Below, piece after piece: positions 17,669 to 27,245 of a stretch of 64,000 nucleotides of DNA. The DNA is from Aequorivita vitellina. GTDB taxonomy: Bacteria; Bacteroidota; Bacteroidia; Flavobacteriales; Flavobacteriaceae. Both the position numbers and the translations under genes were made by a program. Numbering within the stretch: position 1 is the first letter of the stretch; every line of letters starts with the position of its first letter. The stretch covers positions 1 through 64,000 of the forward strand of contig NZ_JAIRBA010000021.1 in assembly GCF_022008365.1 (NCBI RefSeq), given 5' to 3'. The notes under the pieces were generated by a model. That model was not told the DNA's origin. It searched no databases and saw only the letters and a list, made by a program, of their open reading frames with translations.

Positions 17669-18244
17669 CTATTTGATGCAAATATTCCGATAAGTACAAT
17701 TTACACATCTTTTCTTAAACTTGGTGGCTTTGGGAAATTTATTTTGCTCTATAATCTCAAGCATTTCTTCCATACTTGTTCTAATTTCTTTCTTTGCTTT
17801 CGAAGGAATGGATACCGTGACCAATTTATTTTTACTACGTGTATATACTAAATATCCATTCGCCACTTTCACCTTGAAATTTTCTTCAATCAAAACGGCA
17901 TAACAATATAACTGCTGTTTATACGTATCATAAATTTTATCTTTCCATACTGCAAACTTATAATCTAAAGGTGCAAAATTTCCATCCTCAAGCTTTAATA
18001 CTTCATCTACTTTTCCACGCAATCCGTCCATTCCCAAATATTGGTCGATCCATTTATCCACCACCCCAATTTTCTTCCGTAGATAATCCTTGTTACGCTC
18101 CAATTTCTCATTATGAACCTCACGACCTCGGGTTACTTTATAAAATTTTTCTTCGTACTGCGGAATGCGGAGTACATATTCAAAGTATGTATAGCGTGGA
18201 CAATACAAGTATTCAATTATTTGGGATGGATAAAAGCTTTGCAT
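17669..18244 (-). CDS. cas4: CRISPR-associated exonuclease Cas4
   Basis: 191 residues of the RecB-like nuclease that trims prespacers and helps choose the PAM. The Fe-S cluster cysteines are Cys15 (EYLYCPR) and Cys180, Cys183 and Cys189 (CVNCTYRNIC). The nuclease motifs are His44, Asp80 (GKVDEV), Asp94 and Lys96 (PLDYK). Its ATG overlaps the cas2 stop by one base. It is the last gene of the operon, after cas2, whereas I-B loci more often have cas4 before cas1. All active-site residues look intact. Confidence 0.95.
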   Translation of the reverse strand: MQSFYPSQIIEYLYCPRYTYFEYVLRIPQYEEKFYKVTRGREVHNEKLERNKDYLRKKIGVVDKWIDQYLGMDGLRGKVDEVLKLEDGNFAPLDYKFAVWKDKIYDTYKQQLYCYAVLIEENFKVKVANGYLVYTRSKNKLVTVSIPSKAKKEIRTSMEEMLEIIEQNKFPKATKFKKRCVNCTYRNICIK

Positions 18245-18534
18245 TAAAAAAATAGGGATTTTACATCATCAGTTACCAGTTTTTCGTCAAACGCCTGCCC
18301 CATCATAGTACATCCTTTTAATTGCTCTTTGTTCATTCGGAATACGTATATTTTATCAGTATCCTCATTGATAACTTTTTCTATTTGAAGTTCTAAACTA
18401 TCTTTTTCATTTGTGTTTAAAGTTCCCAAAAAACAAGAGTACTGAACCCGATATAACCCCGCCTTTAAACAGGCTTTGGAAACGAAAGTTCGTGCTGCAT
18501 CGTTCTTTATGTCGTACAAAACCCAGATTATCAT
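18244..18534 (-). CDS. cas2: CRISPR-associated endonuclease Cas2 (subtype I-B)
   Basis: 96 residues beginning IIWVLYDIKNDAARTFVSKAC, with the conserved Asp8 after the first strand and an Arg-rich helix, then YSCFLGTL of the core. The length is typical. It starts 10 bp after cas1 and its stop overlaps the cas4 start by one base. With the adjacent Cas1 it forms the I-B adaptation complex; it is clearly different from the II-C Cas2 at 1279-1629. Confidence 0.95.
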   Translation of the reverse strand: MIIWVLYDIKNDAARTFVSKACLKAGLYRVQYSCFLGTLNTNEKDSLELQIEKVINEDTDKIYVFRMNKEQLKGCTMMGQAFDEKLVTDDVKSLFF

Positions 18535-18544
18535 TTTTCTTTTA

Positions 18545-19537
18545 TTACGAAATTAAACTGTTTGCAAATCGATGTGCCTCTAGTTGAACGGCATTCATTC
18601 TAGTTTGCAGTCTCCCTTTATACCTAATTTTTTCACTGTCTAAATACTCCAAATAAGGCGCTACAAAAAAAGCTTTTCCTTCTTCATTCAACGAAAACCC
18701 ACCAGTAAATTCACTAAAATGTGCTTTGTTAATCCTTTTCCCTGTAAACAATCGAAATACAAAACGATCTGCATAAATGCGGTATGACTCAATAAAATCA
18801 AACACTAAGCTTTTTGTATTATAATCGTCTCGATGCATAAACCCTATAAATGGATCTAAGCCTGCTAACATTAATGCACGTTCTATCCGACTATATAAAA
18901 TACCATATGCATAGTTGAGCATCGCATTAAACTCATCCTGTGCGGGGCGAAAACTCCTTCCTTTAAAAGCGAAAGTGTCTGGCATACATTTAGAAAGGGC
19001 TTCAAAATAATGTCTCCCGGCTGACCCTTCCCAACCTCTAAAAGATTCGTCCACTTCTTTAATGTCTTTTGCCTCAGTCTGTAGAATGTTTTTGCGAAAC
19101 TCAAGGATAGCATTTATTTTTTGACCCAAAAACTCATGCTGTTGTGCTCTATGCTTCTTTAAGTCTTGTAAAAAGTCTGCTTGGTTCTCCAGTTTTTCAC
19201 TTAACCAGCTTTTAATCCATGATACCCCAGTTGCATTTAACGAAGCTACTAACTGCTCCTTTCTTATTTTTGTAGTGCTACCCAGCTTGCTATGCCAAAA
19301 ACGCCCTAAAGGATGACCGTTGTTCTCGACAATTACAATGTCAATATTGTGTTTTAATGCCAACGCAACAGCATCAGTACTAAGAGACGCTCCCTTACTC
19401 ATCACAAATGAAGTGATTTTATGGGCGGCTATATGGTTTACTTTTATTGGCTTGTCCTTGTCCTCCCGGACTTTGACCTCGAACATCTCGTCCTTTACGT
19501 GTAGATAGGTTCCGTAAGTATTAATGAAGATTTGCAT
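18545..19537 (-). CDS. cas1: CRISPR-associated endonuclease Cas1 (subtype I-B)
   Basis: 330 residues. The beta-rich N-terminal domain (about 1-95) begins MQIFINTYGTYLHV, and the helical catalytic domain holds Glu170 (GWEGSAGRHYF), His235 (GFMHRDDYN) and Glu250 (FDFIESYR), the metal site of the integrase. It starts right after the cas6 stop without a gap. It belongs with Cas2 and Cas4 of the same operon, so this locus does not depend on the II-C adaptation genes. Confidence 0.97.
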   Translation of the reverse strand: MQIFINTYGTYLHVKDEMFEVKVREDKDKPIKVNHIAAHKITSFVMSKGASLSTDAVALALKHNIDIVIVENNGHPLGRFWHSKLGSTTKIRKEQLVASLNATGVSWIKSWLSEKLENQADFLQDLKKHRAQQHEFLGQKINAILEFRKNILQTEAKDIKEVDESFRGWEGSAGRHYFEALSKCMPDTFAFKGRSFRPAQDEFNAMLNYAYGILYSRIERALMLAGLDPFIGFMHRDDYNTKSLVFDFIESYRIYADRFVFRLFTGKRINKAHFSEFTGGFSLNEEGKAFFVAPYLEYLDSEKIRYKGRLQTRMNAVQLEAHRFANSLIS

Positions 19538-20221
19538 CTATCTTTTTATTATGGTTCCAAAACCTCTAGAAACTGCTTTCCCCAGGCCAATCTCGTCAGG
19601 AAGCAATGCATTGATAACAAAGCTACCCGAAAATGCGATCATCTTATTTTCCTTGAAATTAGTGCTATTCTCTTGTACGCTTACCTTCGCCATTAAACGT
19701 TCATGAGACTCTAATTCAATAGTTGTATTCCTGAAAAAGCTTAAAATATGTCCCACCAGTATGGCATTGAGCATATCCTGTTTTTCTACCTCACTATTGA
19801 GCTTTTGATATTTGGCGTAATTGGTCTGGTTAAGACCCATCCATAAGGTGACAAATTCGTATTCGTGTAAGTTCTGACTATAACCCACTTTCTCACTCTT
19901 TAATTCTATATTCTTCGTATTTACATCGAATTTCTCTCCATCGATATCCAGTTCCTTGATTTTTAAAAACAAACTAGGCAACAATTCAGCACCCTCATTA
20001 ATGCCAATGAGTGTAGGCACATTCTTAATTACCTTATATTGGACACTTGGGTATTTATACCGAAACCGACCATCTTCATAGTGATTGTGCAAAATAGGGG
20101 AGTGCTGCCTAAAGAGATTGCCAAAATAGCCGCGAAGTTTATGGGCGTCGCGAGTTTGTAATTTGATCTCTGGGAATTTTATGCGACAGATTTGTATTTC
20201 TTTTGTAGTGGTTAACGACAT
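19538..20221 (-). CDS. cas6: CRISPR RNA endonuclease Cas6
   Basis: About 227 residues from the ATG at 20221. A longer frame from a TTG at 20254 would overlap cas3 and add a poor N-terminus. The glycine-rich C-terminal loop GLGKAVSRGFGTIIKR is the hallmark of Cas6, which cuts the pre-crRNA inside each repeat to leave the ATTGAAAC handle. His residues near the N-terminus of the mature frame (RQHSPILHNHYEDG) are candidates for the general base. It lies between cas3 and cas1 rather than at the head of the operon, as it often does in I-B loci. Confidence 0.88.
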   Translation of the reverse strand: MSLTTTKEIQICRIKFPEIKLQTRDAHKLRGYFGNLFRQHSPILHNHYEDGRFRYKYPSVQYKVIKNVPTLIGINEGAELLPSLFLKIKELDIDGEKFDVNTKNIELKSEKVGYSQNLHEYEFVTLWMGLNQTNYAKYQKLNSEVEKQDMLNAILVGHILSFFRNTTIELESHERLMAKVSVQENSTNFKENKMIAFSGSFVINALLPDEIGLGKAVSRGFGTIIKR

Positions 20222-20240
20222 TGAATTCTTCTTTTTAATT

Positions 20241-22628
20241 TTAAAAAACAGCAACGGAATTGGACTCGGTTTTGCTTTTATAGCCTTGTTTTATATTGTA
20301 AAACTCTTCCCAATCGTCTCTTTTTATTATAACCATTTCTTTTTCTTCTTCTGTGGGTAGAAAAATATAATCTGGAATATTCACTACAAATTTCATCAGC
20401 TTTGGCATCAGCAATTGTATTTCTTGCTTTCTTCTAAAAAAATCGTTTTCAAACTTTTTCATATAATCGTTCCATAAATCTTCCGCCTCTTTATTAACAG
20501 GTATGAAATAACTATAGGTTATATATTTCTCAACAAACAATCGGTAATTTTTATCTGTCCCAATATTTTCAAATTTTAGAGTAAGAATATCCTTAATCAA
20601 ATTATTGCTGACGTCAGAACCTTCCTGAATCTTATTTTTTACAGCGGCGAAATATTTTTGATTTAATTCATAAAATTGATTTTCAGGAATTTGGGGAGAA
20701 AAGGAGTTTAAAACATTTTTGGTAATATCCAGTTGGGTGGGATCGTAAATTTTATCCTTGCCACTTCTGAACAGGATCACTTTAGATACGTCTTTTCCAG
20801 CATTTCGATTGCATCGCCCCGCTGCTTGATTTATGGAAGACAGGGGAGCAAAATCACGATAAACCGTGCCAAAATCGATATCTACTCCAGCCTCAACTAC
20901 CTGAGTGGAAACTAGGATTATTCGTTGATTCCTGTCCAATTTTTTTCTGATAGAAGAAAGAGTTTTTTCGCGGAAAAAGGGAATTATAGAAGCAGACAAA
21001 TAAAATAAACTGGTTTCTTCCACATAATCCGAAAGAAGTTGCCTTAGTTTTTGAGAGAAGCCAATGGTGTTACATATTATCAAAATAGATTTTTCATTTT
21101 CTTCATAATCTGTCAGAACAATTTCCATCAATTCTTCCTCATTCATCAATTCTTTCTTTTGTAGCAGAGAAGTGTCAAGAACAGTACGGTTCATTTGAGA
21201 GAAGAAGTAATCATCTTCATATTTAAAACACAATTCTTTGACTTTATTTTTCAGTAAAATGGGTTGAGTAGCAGTCACAAATATGAACTTAGTGTTGAAA
21301 TATTTTGCCATGGCTTCCATCACAAATTCGAATGCACGAAATAGTTTTGGATTAATAGATTGAACTTCATCCAAAATAATAATACTGTTTACCAGATTAT
21401 GAAACTTCCGAAGTTGGCGATTGTGATTGGCAAAAATGCTTTCCCATAATTGCACAAAAGTTGTAATGGTTATTTCACTTTGCCAGCCTTCTATAATATA
21501 TTCCCAGTTAGGATAAAACCCTTCTTCAATATCTTCCTTTTTTTTAATATCAGGAATCGAAAGGTGATGATGAACTCCGATATTTCCCTTGTCAATAACA
21601 GCACCCTCTAAAATATCATTAAAAACGCTTGCATTTTGATCAATGATGGATGTAAAAGGCAAGCAATAGACAATCCTAAAATCAGGGGCGTATTTTTCCT
21701 TAATTTGAAGTGCTGTTTTATAAGCGGTAAGCGTTTTTCCCAAACCCGTGGGAAGCGTAATGGAGTAAAAGTTTTGATCTCCAAGAGCAATGACCCGAGA
21801 AACGGCAGTTTGATAAGCCTCCTCTCTCAGAGTATTTATGGAATGTTGGGTTTGTATGAATTTGGATTTATACTCATCAATTATTTGACTTTTAATTGGA
21901 AAGCGTTTCCATTCTTTTTTTTGAAGCATCATATCGCCTTTGTCAGCACTTAAAAGGAATGAATACAAAAACAAGGTTTGAAAATAAAATGAACTGTTCT
22001 TATTTTGTGAAAGATCCGAAACAACTTTCATATCAAATTTGAATCCTTTAAAACTTGTTAATAATTCAGAAATATTTCCGAATTGAAATGGCAAATCTAG
22101 TTCGGACATCGTTCTTGCATATTTCACAAAATCTATAGTTGCTCCAGTTTCAACGAGTGTGTCTCTATCATTTCTTGGATTTACAGAAGCTTGTTCAAAA
22201 TTCTTAAGAGCACCGTGGTGGGCTTTCAGAATCTCTACAAACAGGAAGACTTCTTTGGAATATGTGATGGATTCATCCCATAAATACAAACTCATCCAAG
22301 CACCAAATAAAGCGTGATTTTTTAACGAGGGATTTTCTTTCCATTTTTTCAAATACACTTTGTTCTTCTCTATAAAACCTTCTAAAACCGCTTTAGAATA
22401 GTCCCTATGTTCTTTGTTATTTCCAAGAAGAGCATAAGCAAGATAAAGCTGAAAATAAACAGAAGCTTTAGCAAGATCGTGGTAGGCAATCAAAGCAAGA
22501 ACCTTATTCTTTAATTCTTCCGATGAAAAGAAGTTTTGTTTTTTCTCTGGAAGAATTTGCTCAGAAACCTTCTTCAACCCAGCTAAATGCTCTTTCAGCA
22601 ATCTGTCATCGTGAGAGATCCACTCCAT
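20241..22628 (-). CDS. cas3: CRISPR-associated helicase-nuclease Cas3
   Basis: 795 residues. An N-terminal HD nuclease (His6, His14, His50-Asp51 in AYHDLAK, His137-His138 in KAHHGAL) is fused to an SF2 helicase: Walker A LPTGLGKT at about 292-299, motif II DEVQ at about 420-423, motif III VTATQP at about 451-456, and a motif VI-like QAAGRCNRN in the second RecA domain. It is recruited by Cascade to unwind and degrade the target. The start overlaps the cas5 stop by one base. Both activities look intact. Confidence 0.96.
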   Translation of the reverse strand: MEWISHDDRLLKEHLAGLKKVSEQILPEKKQNFFSSEELKNKVLALIAYHDLAKASVYFQLYLAYALLGNNKEHRDYSKAVLEGFIEKNKVYLKKWKENPSLKNHALFGAWMSLYLWDESITYSKEVFLFVEILKAHHGALKNFEQASVNPRNDRDTLVETGATIDFVKYARTMSELDLPFQFGNISELLTSFKGFKFDMKVVSDLSQNKNSSFYFQTLFLYSFLLSADKGDMMLQKKEWKRFPIKSQIIDEYKSKFIQTQHSINTLREEAYQTAVSRVIALGDQNFYSITLPTGLGKTLTAYKTALQIKEKYAPDFRIVYCLPFTSIIDQNASVFNDILEGAVIDKGNIGVHHHLSIPDIKKKEDIEEGFYPNWEYIIEGWQSEITITTFVQLWESIFANHNRQLRKFHNLVNSIIILDEVQSINPKLFRAFEFVMEAMAKYFNTKFIFVTATQPILLKNKVKELCFKYEDDYFFSQMNRTVLDTSLLQKKELMNEEELMEIVLTDYEENEKSILIICNTIGFSQKLRQLLSDYVEETSLFYLSASIIPFFREKTLSSIRKKLDRNQRIILVSTQVVEAGVDIDFGTVYRDFAPLSSINQAAGRCNRNAGKDVSKVILFRSGKDKIYDPTQLDITKNVLNSFSPQIPENQFYELNQKYFAAVKNKIQEGSDVSNNLIKDILTLKFENIGTDKNYRLFVEKYITYSYFIPVNKEAEDLWNDYMKKFENDFFRRKQEIQLLMPKLMKFVVNIPDYIFLPTEEEKEMVIIKRDDWEEFYNIKQGYKSKTESNSVAVF

Positions 22629-23350
22629 TACATCATAATAATATTAACCGGCTGTCCTTTTAGAATTAGGCGATAGTATTTCTCAACTTCAGCCTGAATA
22701 GGATTACCATTTAGGTCAAATAAAATATTATCTCTCTTTGTAACCTCTCTGGTTGTATTCATTTCTAAAGGATACATTGCCTGTTCCTGAATGCGAACTT
22801 GATTTTCATTCCACGATGAAGTATCTAAACTTTTCACCTCGCTTTTCAAAAGAATGGAATCAATCACTGCAATCCCGTTATCTTCTTTTATCTCGTATTC
22901 TCCAAGAAACTGAAAATTCGCTAAACAATGTGCCAACCCTAAAACCGGAGTATAAACAGATTTCTTTTCCTCTAGGTTTTCTTTTAGCGAGTTATAAATT
23001 TCATCATTGGTGTGAGAGAAGAAAATCCGGTAACAAGGTTTGACAATATATTCCATTGTCGTCGGCTTTCGGTTATCTTTAATAGGTCCTGTTTTCGGTG
23101 AAAGATTGATATTAATCCTCAGAATCCGAATTGGATTGATAACCTGAATAGCCAATCGACAGTTAGCTTCATCAAAATAATCTAGATACTTGTTTTCTCT
23201 ATTATCCAATCCGATTATGGCTCCAACCAATCCGAATATGGAAGTTTTAAACGGCAAAGAATAAGTGAGAGCAGAAGTGGTTACATAGATCTTTTTGAAA
23301 TGAGCATAATCTCCCCAAATGTCGAAAACTAATGTCTTTTTAATTTCCAT
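22628..23350 (-). CDS. cas5: Cascade subunit Cas5 (subtype I-B, Cas5h-like)
   Basis: 240 residues. It opens with the RAMP strand LVFDIWGDYAHFKKIYVTTSALTY and the short SLPFKTSIFGLVGAIIG helix that is typical of Cas5. Cas5 binds the crRNA 5' handle and joins Cas7 and Cas8. It starts one base after the cas7 stop. There is no sign of an extra nuclease activity, as expected where Cas6 does the processing. Confidence 0.92.
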   Translation of the reverse strand: MEIKKTLVFDIWGDYAHFKKIYVTTSALTYSLPFKTSIFGLVGAIIGLDNRENKYLDYFDEANCRLAIQVINPIRILRININLSPKTGPIKDNRKPTTMEYIVKPCYRIFFSHTNDEIYNSLKENLEEKKSVYTPVLGLAHCLANFQFLGEYEIKEDNGIAVIDSILLKSEVKSLDTSSWNENQVRIQEQAMYPLEMNTTREVTKRDNILFDLNGNPIQAEVEKYYRLILKGQPVNIIMM

Positions 23351-23351
23351 T

Positions 23352-24239
23352 TTAAAATTCCAGTTCCTGAGCTTTAAATATTGGCTCGCTTAGTTGAAGT
23401 CTGTCATCTATTTTTACTTCCACAGATAGAATTTTATCCTGATGCTTCTGAAGAACCTGATTTAGTTTTTCCGTTTGCAAAACAAATTCTGTAACGTCCT
23501 GTATTTGATCTACTTCTTTATCATTTTCTACTAGTAATTCTATGTTTTCAAGAAGGTCACCAATATAAAAACCAGGCTGGTAATTTACCTTTACCAATAG
23601 GCGCGGCATATGACCTTTCTTTGATCTTGAAATCAAATCTTTGGTGCCATTCCAAGTTCCTTCAATGAATAAATTCATATCTTCATCTGTCAGTTTCGTA
23701 TGTTTTGCAGCGTTTTCATTAATGATTCCGTGAAACCCTATCAATCCATAGGTGATATTATACTCTTCCCTGAAGGTTTTTTGTTCTGCGCCTTCTTTTG
23801 TTGCGAAAGCTCCAGTTCCTTTAATAAAGTTTTCTTTTACAGGATGCAGGCTTTTCCCCATTCCAAATTGAACAGGACCAGTCAGGTTGAATTTTTTCCC
23901 TGTCGCGGCAGAAACCCCACCAAATAATCTTACATCAAGATATTTTTCGATAAACTCATCTTTGTCATTATAAGCTTTTGCCCTGGTAGCACCTGTTACT
24001 GGCTTGCCTCCTTCATCTCTGATAAAAATATCTTTATTGGCATCTGTTTGACCATCATATCCTTTCTCTAAAAAATAATCTCGGATGGTTCGTTTTAAAC
24101 GCACATCTGTTACCAAACAATGATTGGAATCTTCATCGATTCTGGGGCGGTTCATATCCATCGGATCGCCGTTGGGATTGGCATATTTTACATCGTAGAG
24201 AAATAAAATCTCGCTTCGGTTTTGAATAATGTTACTCAT
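23352..24239 (-). CDS. cas7: Cascade backbone subunit Cas7 (Csh2 family)
   Basis: 295 residues. The N-terminus with ILFLYDVKYANPNGDP, NRPRIDE and VTDVRLKRTIRDY is characteristic of the Csh2 branch of Cas7, which defines the I-B (Hmari-type) signature with Csh1. Several copies line the crRNA in the Cascade complex. Its ATG overlaps the cas8b stop (ATGA), so stoichiometry is probably set by coupling. The length is typical. Confidence 0.95.
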   Translation of the reverse strand: MSNIIQNRSEILFLYDVKYANPNGDPMDMNRPRIDEDSNHCLVTDVRLKRTIRDYFLEKGYDGQTDANKDIFIRDEGGKPVTGATRAKAYNDKDEFIEKYLDVRLFGGVSAATGKKFNLTGPVQFGMGKSLHPVKENFIKGTGAFATKEGAEQKTFREEYNITYGLIGFHGIINENAAKHTKLTDEDMNLFIEGTWNGTKDLISRSKKGHMPRLLVKVNYQPGFYIGDLLENIELLVENDKEVDQIQDVTEFVLQTEKLNQVLQKHQDKILSVEVKIDDRLQLSEPIFKAQELEF

Positions 24240-25993
24240 TTTTCTTCTGTATTTAATGATTTATTGTCTTTATTAATTCTGTCGAAATCTTTTTGCAGGA
24301 CTAATCCCATTGTAAATGCAAATGAAATTTCATCTTTACTGACTTTTTCTTCATTTGCAAAATAACGCATCGCTGCCGCTTCCAGAGAAGAGAACTCTTT
24401 GTCATATTGCCGCAGTCGCGCAATAAGTTTTGGAAATTTCTTTGAAATAAGATCCTTATCGATATTCAATCCATTCAGTTCTTTCATAAAAGCATTCCCA
24501 GGTTGATTGTATAACAACCGGGTGGTCAGACAGCCAAAAATAAAAGCTCCCTTTAGATATTCCTTCTCAAAATAAGCGGGATGAGCTTCTATAAAAGAAA
24601 ACGCATCTTGCTTCTCTGTTGTTAAACTGTGTTTACTCATTTTATATTCAGATTTAAAAATTTCTAATGCATTTAAGAAAATGAGATTCCCCAATGAATA
24701 TTTCACCAAATAGTTGAAGGTGTTTTCTTCATTATGATAATTCTCTTTGAACGATTTTTTCCAAGATTCTAATATCAAACGTATCACCTTGGAGTCATCA
24801 TAAGGCTGTCCAGTGAAAATGCTTTGAATTAATCTAAAAAAAGCTGGTTGGATATTTTTTTGACCAGTAATAAAATATTCTCTGAGTCGAAATAATGTAA
24901 TTTTTTGTTGTCTAACTTCTCCTTTTTTTGTTATATAGGTGGTGTAAATATGATAGTGGTTTTCAGCTTCTTTTTTTGCGTCCAAAACTTTAGCAATCCG
25001 TGATGGAAGAACATCATTCAGTTCAAGATATATCTTAAATTGAGCTTGTTGCTGCTCAAAGAACAACATTGTATAGTAGATATCGTTCCTCCTTAAATCT
25101 CCATCTTCTATAATTTCATTTAAAATTAATTCGGTATCATTAAAAAAACCATTGGCTCCATCATTATTATCAATATTAAGTGCGGCTTTATCCAAGAACT
25201 TGGAAGCTATGTATTGGGCTAAAGAGAGTTCCGGCTGAAATACGAAATGCGGGACTAGGGCATATTTAAAACTTCCGAAAAAATGGGCGCTTAATCTATT
25301 CAATAAAATCCCCCTTGCTCCTTCAAGGTATGGGATGGCCTCTTCAGAAACAGGAAACATTGTATAGGCTTTATTTGCATCAAAACTGTTTCTTCTAAAG
25401 GAATCCGCATCAACCGTGAAGCCCAATGTATCCACAAAACCATACACTGTGGCAGACTTATTTGTCAGCGCGCATAGCTGATTTTTCTTTTTGGTTTTCC
25501 CGTAATTCTTCTGATAATATTTTTTGTAAGCTTCTTCTTCAAATACACTTATATATTCTTCAAACTCACCGAAATATTTTCCGTCAATAGAAAAGGTAAT
25601 GATGTAGTAGTAACCTTTATTAAAATCAAATTCTTCAAAAAGGTGAATCGCCTTTTCTAGATCCTCTTTGGAAGTAAAATCCAAATTGTAATTTTCTATA
25701 CTTTGCCGGATTTTTTTAGAAGTTTTATTAGGATCTTTTGTATTTATATAAAGTGTAGGAACAGTATTAGTCCCATTAGCACCGGGAGGTCTTCTATATA
25801 AATATTTTGGAATAAAAGTAGAATTGAAATCCTCTAACTCAAAGTGTGAAAAACTTCCTTCTTCCACAATTCCCTTAAGAACTTTGCCGTTGATCTCTCT
25901 TCCTTCAAAGGGATTTTCTGCAGGAGAGAAGTATGGCTGCAGGTTTTCATCACTATATAATAATTTAGCAAAATTGTAGAGTGTTGTAATCAT
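24236..25993 (-). CDS. cas8b: Cascade large subunit Cas8b (Csh1 family)
   Basis: 585 residues, first gene of the I-B operon. It recognises the PAM and seed in target DNA. The domain order fits Csh1: an N-terminal part, a knuckle region near 170-185 and a helical C-terminal half. Where Csh1 proteins often have two CxxC pairs, this one has only one Cys (QLCALTNKSATVYG), so zinc binding there is probably lost. The gene begins with ATG at 25993; the region upstream is a long stretch without genes and should hold the operon promoter. The family call rests on neighbours, length and motif order more than on strong sequence identity. Confidence 0.88.
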   Translation of the reverse strand: MITTLYNFAKLLYSDENLQPYFSPAENPFEGREINGKVLKGIVEEGSFSHFELEDFNSTFIPKYLYRRPPGANGTNTVPTLYINTKDPNKTSKKIRQSIENYNLDFTSKEDLEKAIHLFEEFDFNKGYYYIITFSIDGKYFGEFEEYISVFEEEAYKKYYQKNYGKTKKKNQLCALTNKSATVYGFVDTLGFTVDADSFRRNSFDANKAYTMFPVSEEAIPYLEGARGILLNRLSAHFFGSFKYALVPHFVFQPELSLAQYIASKFLDKAALNIDNNDGANGFFNDTELILNEIIEDGDLRRNDIYYTMLFFEQQQAQFKIYLELNDVLPSRIAKVLDAKKEAENHYHIYTTYITKKGEVRQQKITLFRLREYFITGQKNIQPAFFRLIQSIFTGQPYDDSKVIRLILESWKKSFKENYHNEENTFNYLVKYSLGNLIFLNALEIFKSEYKMSKHSLTTEKQDAFSFIEAHPAYFEKEYLKGAFIFGCLTTRLLYNQPGNAFMKELNGLNIDKDLISKKFPKLIARLRQYDKEFSSLEAAAMRYFANEEKVSKDEISFAFTMGLVLQKDFDRINKDNKSLNTEEK

Positions 25994-26401
25994 CTTTATA
26001 TTTTAAGAAAAAATATTTCAGTTTATTTATTTCAATATTCGCTGTAGACATTCCTATTCTGAGCCCACTCACTTTTGCCCTGGCTGTGCCATTCCCCAAT
26101 CGTTAATAATTTTTGTAACATAAATTAATTTTTTTCCATGTCAGAAAACATGAGTTATTCATATGACCAAAGCCACTATAAAAATGTGTTCGTTAAATTT
26201 ACGGCTATTTTTAGCTCAAAATTTCTGGGGAGAAAGGCTAAATTATAAATAAATGTCAAAATAAAAAAACCATTAAGTCTTTTATTTTAATAAACTCAAT
26301 AATTTTGATCCAGTTTTGTCAATTGTAAACCATATTATTTTTGGATGGACACTGGCTTATGAAAAAAATTTAACAAAAGATAATTAATACTTCTTGATGG
26401 T

Positions 26402-26442
26402 TTTATCGGGCTATAGGAATATTTATTACAATACCCGATAAA
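26402..26442. repeat. 9-bp inverted repeat with 23-bp centre
   Basis: TTTATCGGG (26402-26410) and CCCGATAAA (26434-26442) are perfect inverted copies. The + strand continues with GTTTTTATT, so it could act as a weak terminator, or it is an operator about 410 bp upstream of cas8b. Confidence 0.5.
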
Positions 26443-26751
26443 GTTTTTATTTGTACCCGCTAAGATTTTGAAATTATATATGTAAATATGTCAGTGCTTG
26501 TTTTTTTAATTAATGACAGGGATTTAGCATCTTTTTGATTCGTACACATCAGTTTAATACGTATTTTATATAATATATTTGTCTACAAAATCAGTTACTT
26601 AGGAAGAAGACACTACAAAACCTCTAGTGTTTGCTGTGCCATTAGATTCTTTAACTGTGAATCTATTCCAGCTTGGTACTCGCGGGCTTCTCTCCTTATG
26701 TCAAAGACGAATCGACTCCCCTCTCAGGTTGGGGGACCCTACCCCTTCTGT

Positions 26752-26799
26752 CAGCTGGGATTTAAAATTAGATAAACAATCAAAAGTATCTCCCAGCTG
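26752..26799. repeat. 9-bp inverted repeat CAGCTGGGA/TCCCAGCTG
   Basis: CAGCTGGGA at 26752-26760 and TCCCAGCTG at 26791-26799 flank 30 bp of AT-rich sequence. The surrounding GC-richer text resembles worn interspersed repeats of Flavobacteriia. No gene is associated. Confidence 0.45.
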
Positions 26800-27245
26800 C
26801 CATCTTCCCCTTAGAGAAACATTGGTCTTTTAAATAACCTTGGTAGATAGGGGAAGGAACACACAGATTAAACACGAAGTTGCTTACTCAAACCAAACTC
26901 ATCAAACGTCACCCTCAAAGGTGTCCGAGTGAATTTTAGAAAGTGCAGCGCGCTTACTAAAATTTGTATCGAGACCACCGGCTCCCAAAGCTCCAACAAT
27001 AATTTGTGAATTCTTGCCCCATTCGAAGCGCCACGAAGGAAACAGTAGTGACATTCACAACCACCCATCGAACGTAGCGAAAGAAAATAAAATTCGTGTA
27101 TTCGTGGTCCCCCAATCCCAATTCCCAAATCAACCAACCCCCAAAGCCCATTTTCAACTTCAACTTCGACTTCAACTTCGACTCCGAGGTAGTTAACCAA
27201 CATCGTATATGAAGCGTCCATTCATAGCGTAGTGTGAATAAATTG

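Larger units (their letters stand above)
25994..27245. other. Gene-free region upstream of the I-B operon
   Basis: About 1.25 kb with no supported gene. It contains the inverted repeats at 26402-26442 and 26752-26799, an 11-bp direct repeat GCTGTGCCATT at 26093 and 26633, a GC-richer scrap (26690-26830) unlike its surroundings, and a microsatellite of alternating TTCAAC and TTCGAC units at 27151-27184. The open frames crossing it are low-complexity or lack any feature of a protein. The promoter of the cas operon should lie near 26000-26150 on the - strand but is not clearly visible. Confidence 0.6.

Noticed and set aside
26627-26833. 68-codon + strand frame
   Set aside because: Lies in the repeat-like, GC-richer scrap with inverted repeat 26752-26799; no start context and no domain.
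26868-27221. 117-codon - strand frame with VEVEVEVE run
   Set aside because: The run is translation of the TTCAAC/TTCGAC microsatellite; the rest resembles worn interspersed repeats. No homologue type recognised.
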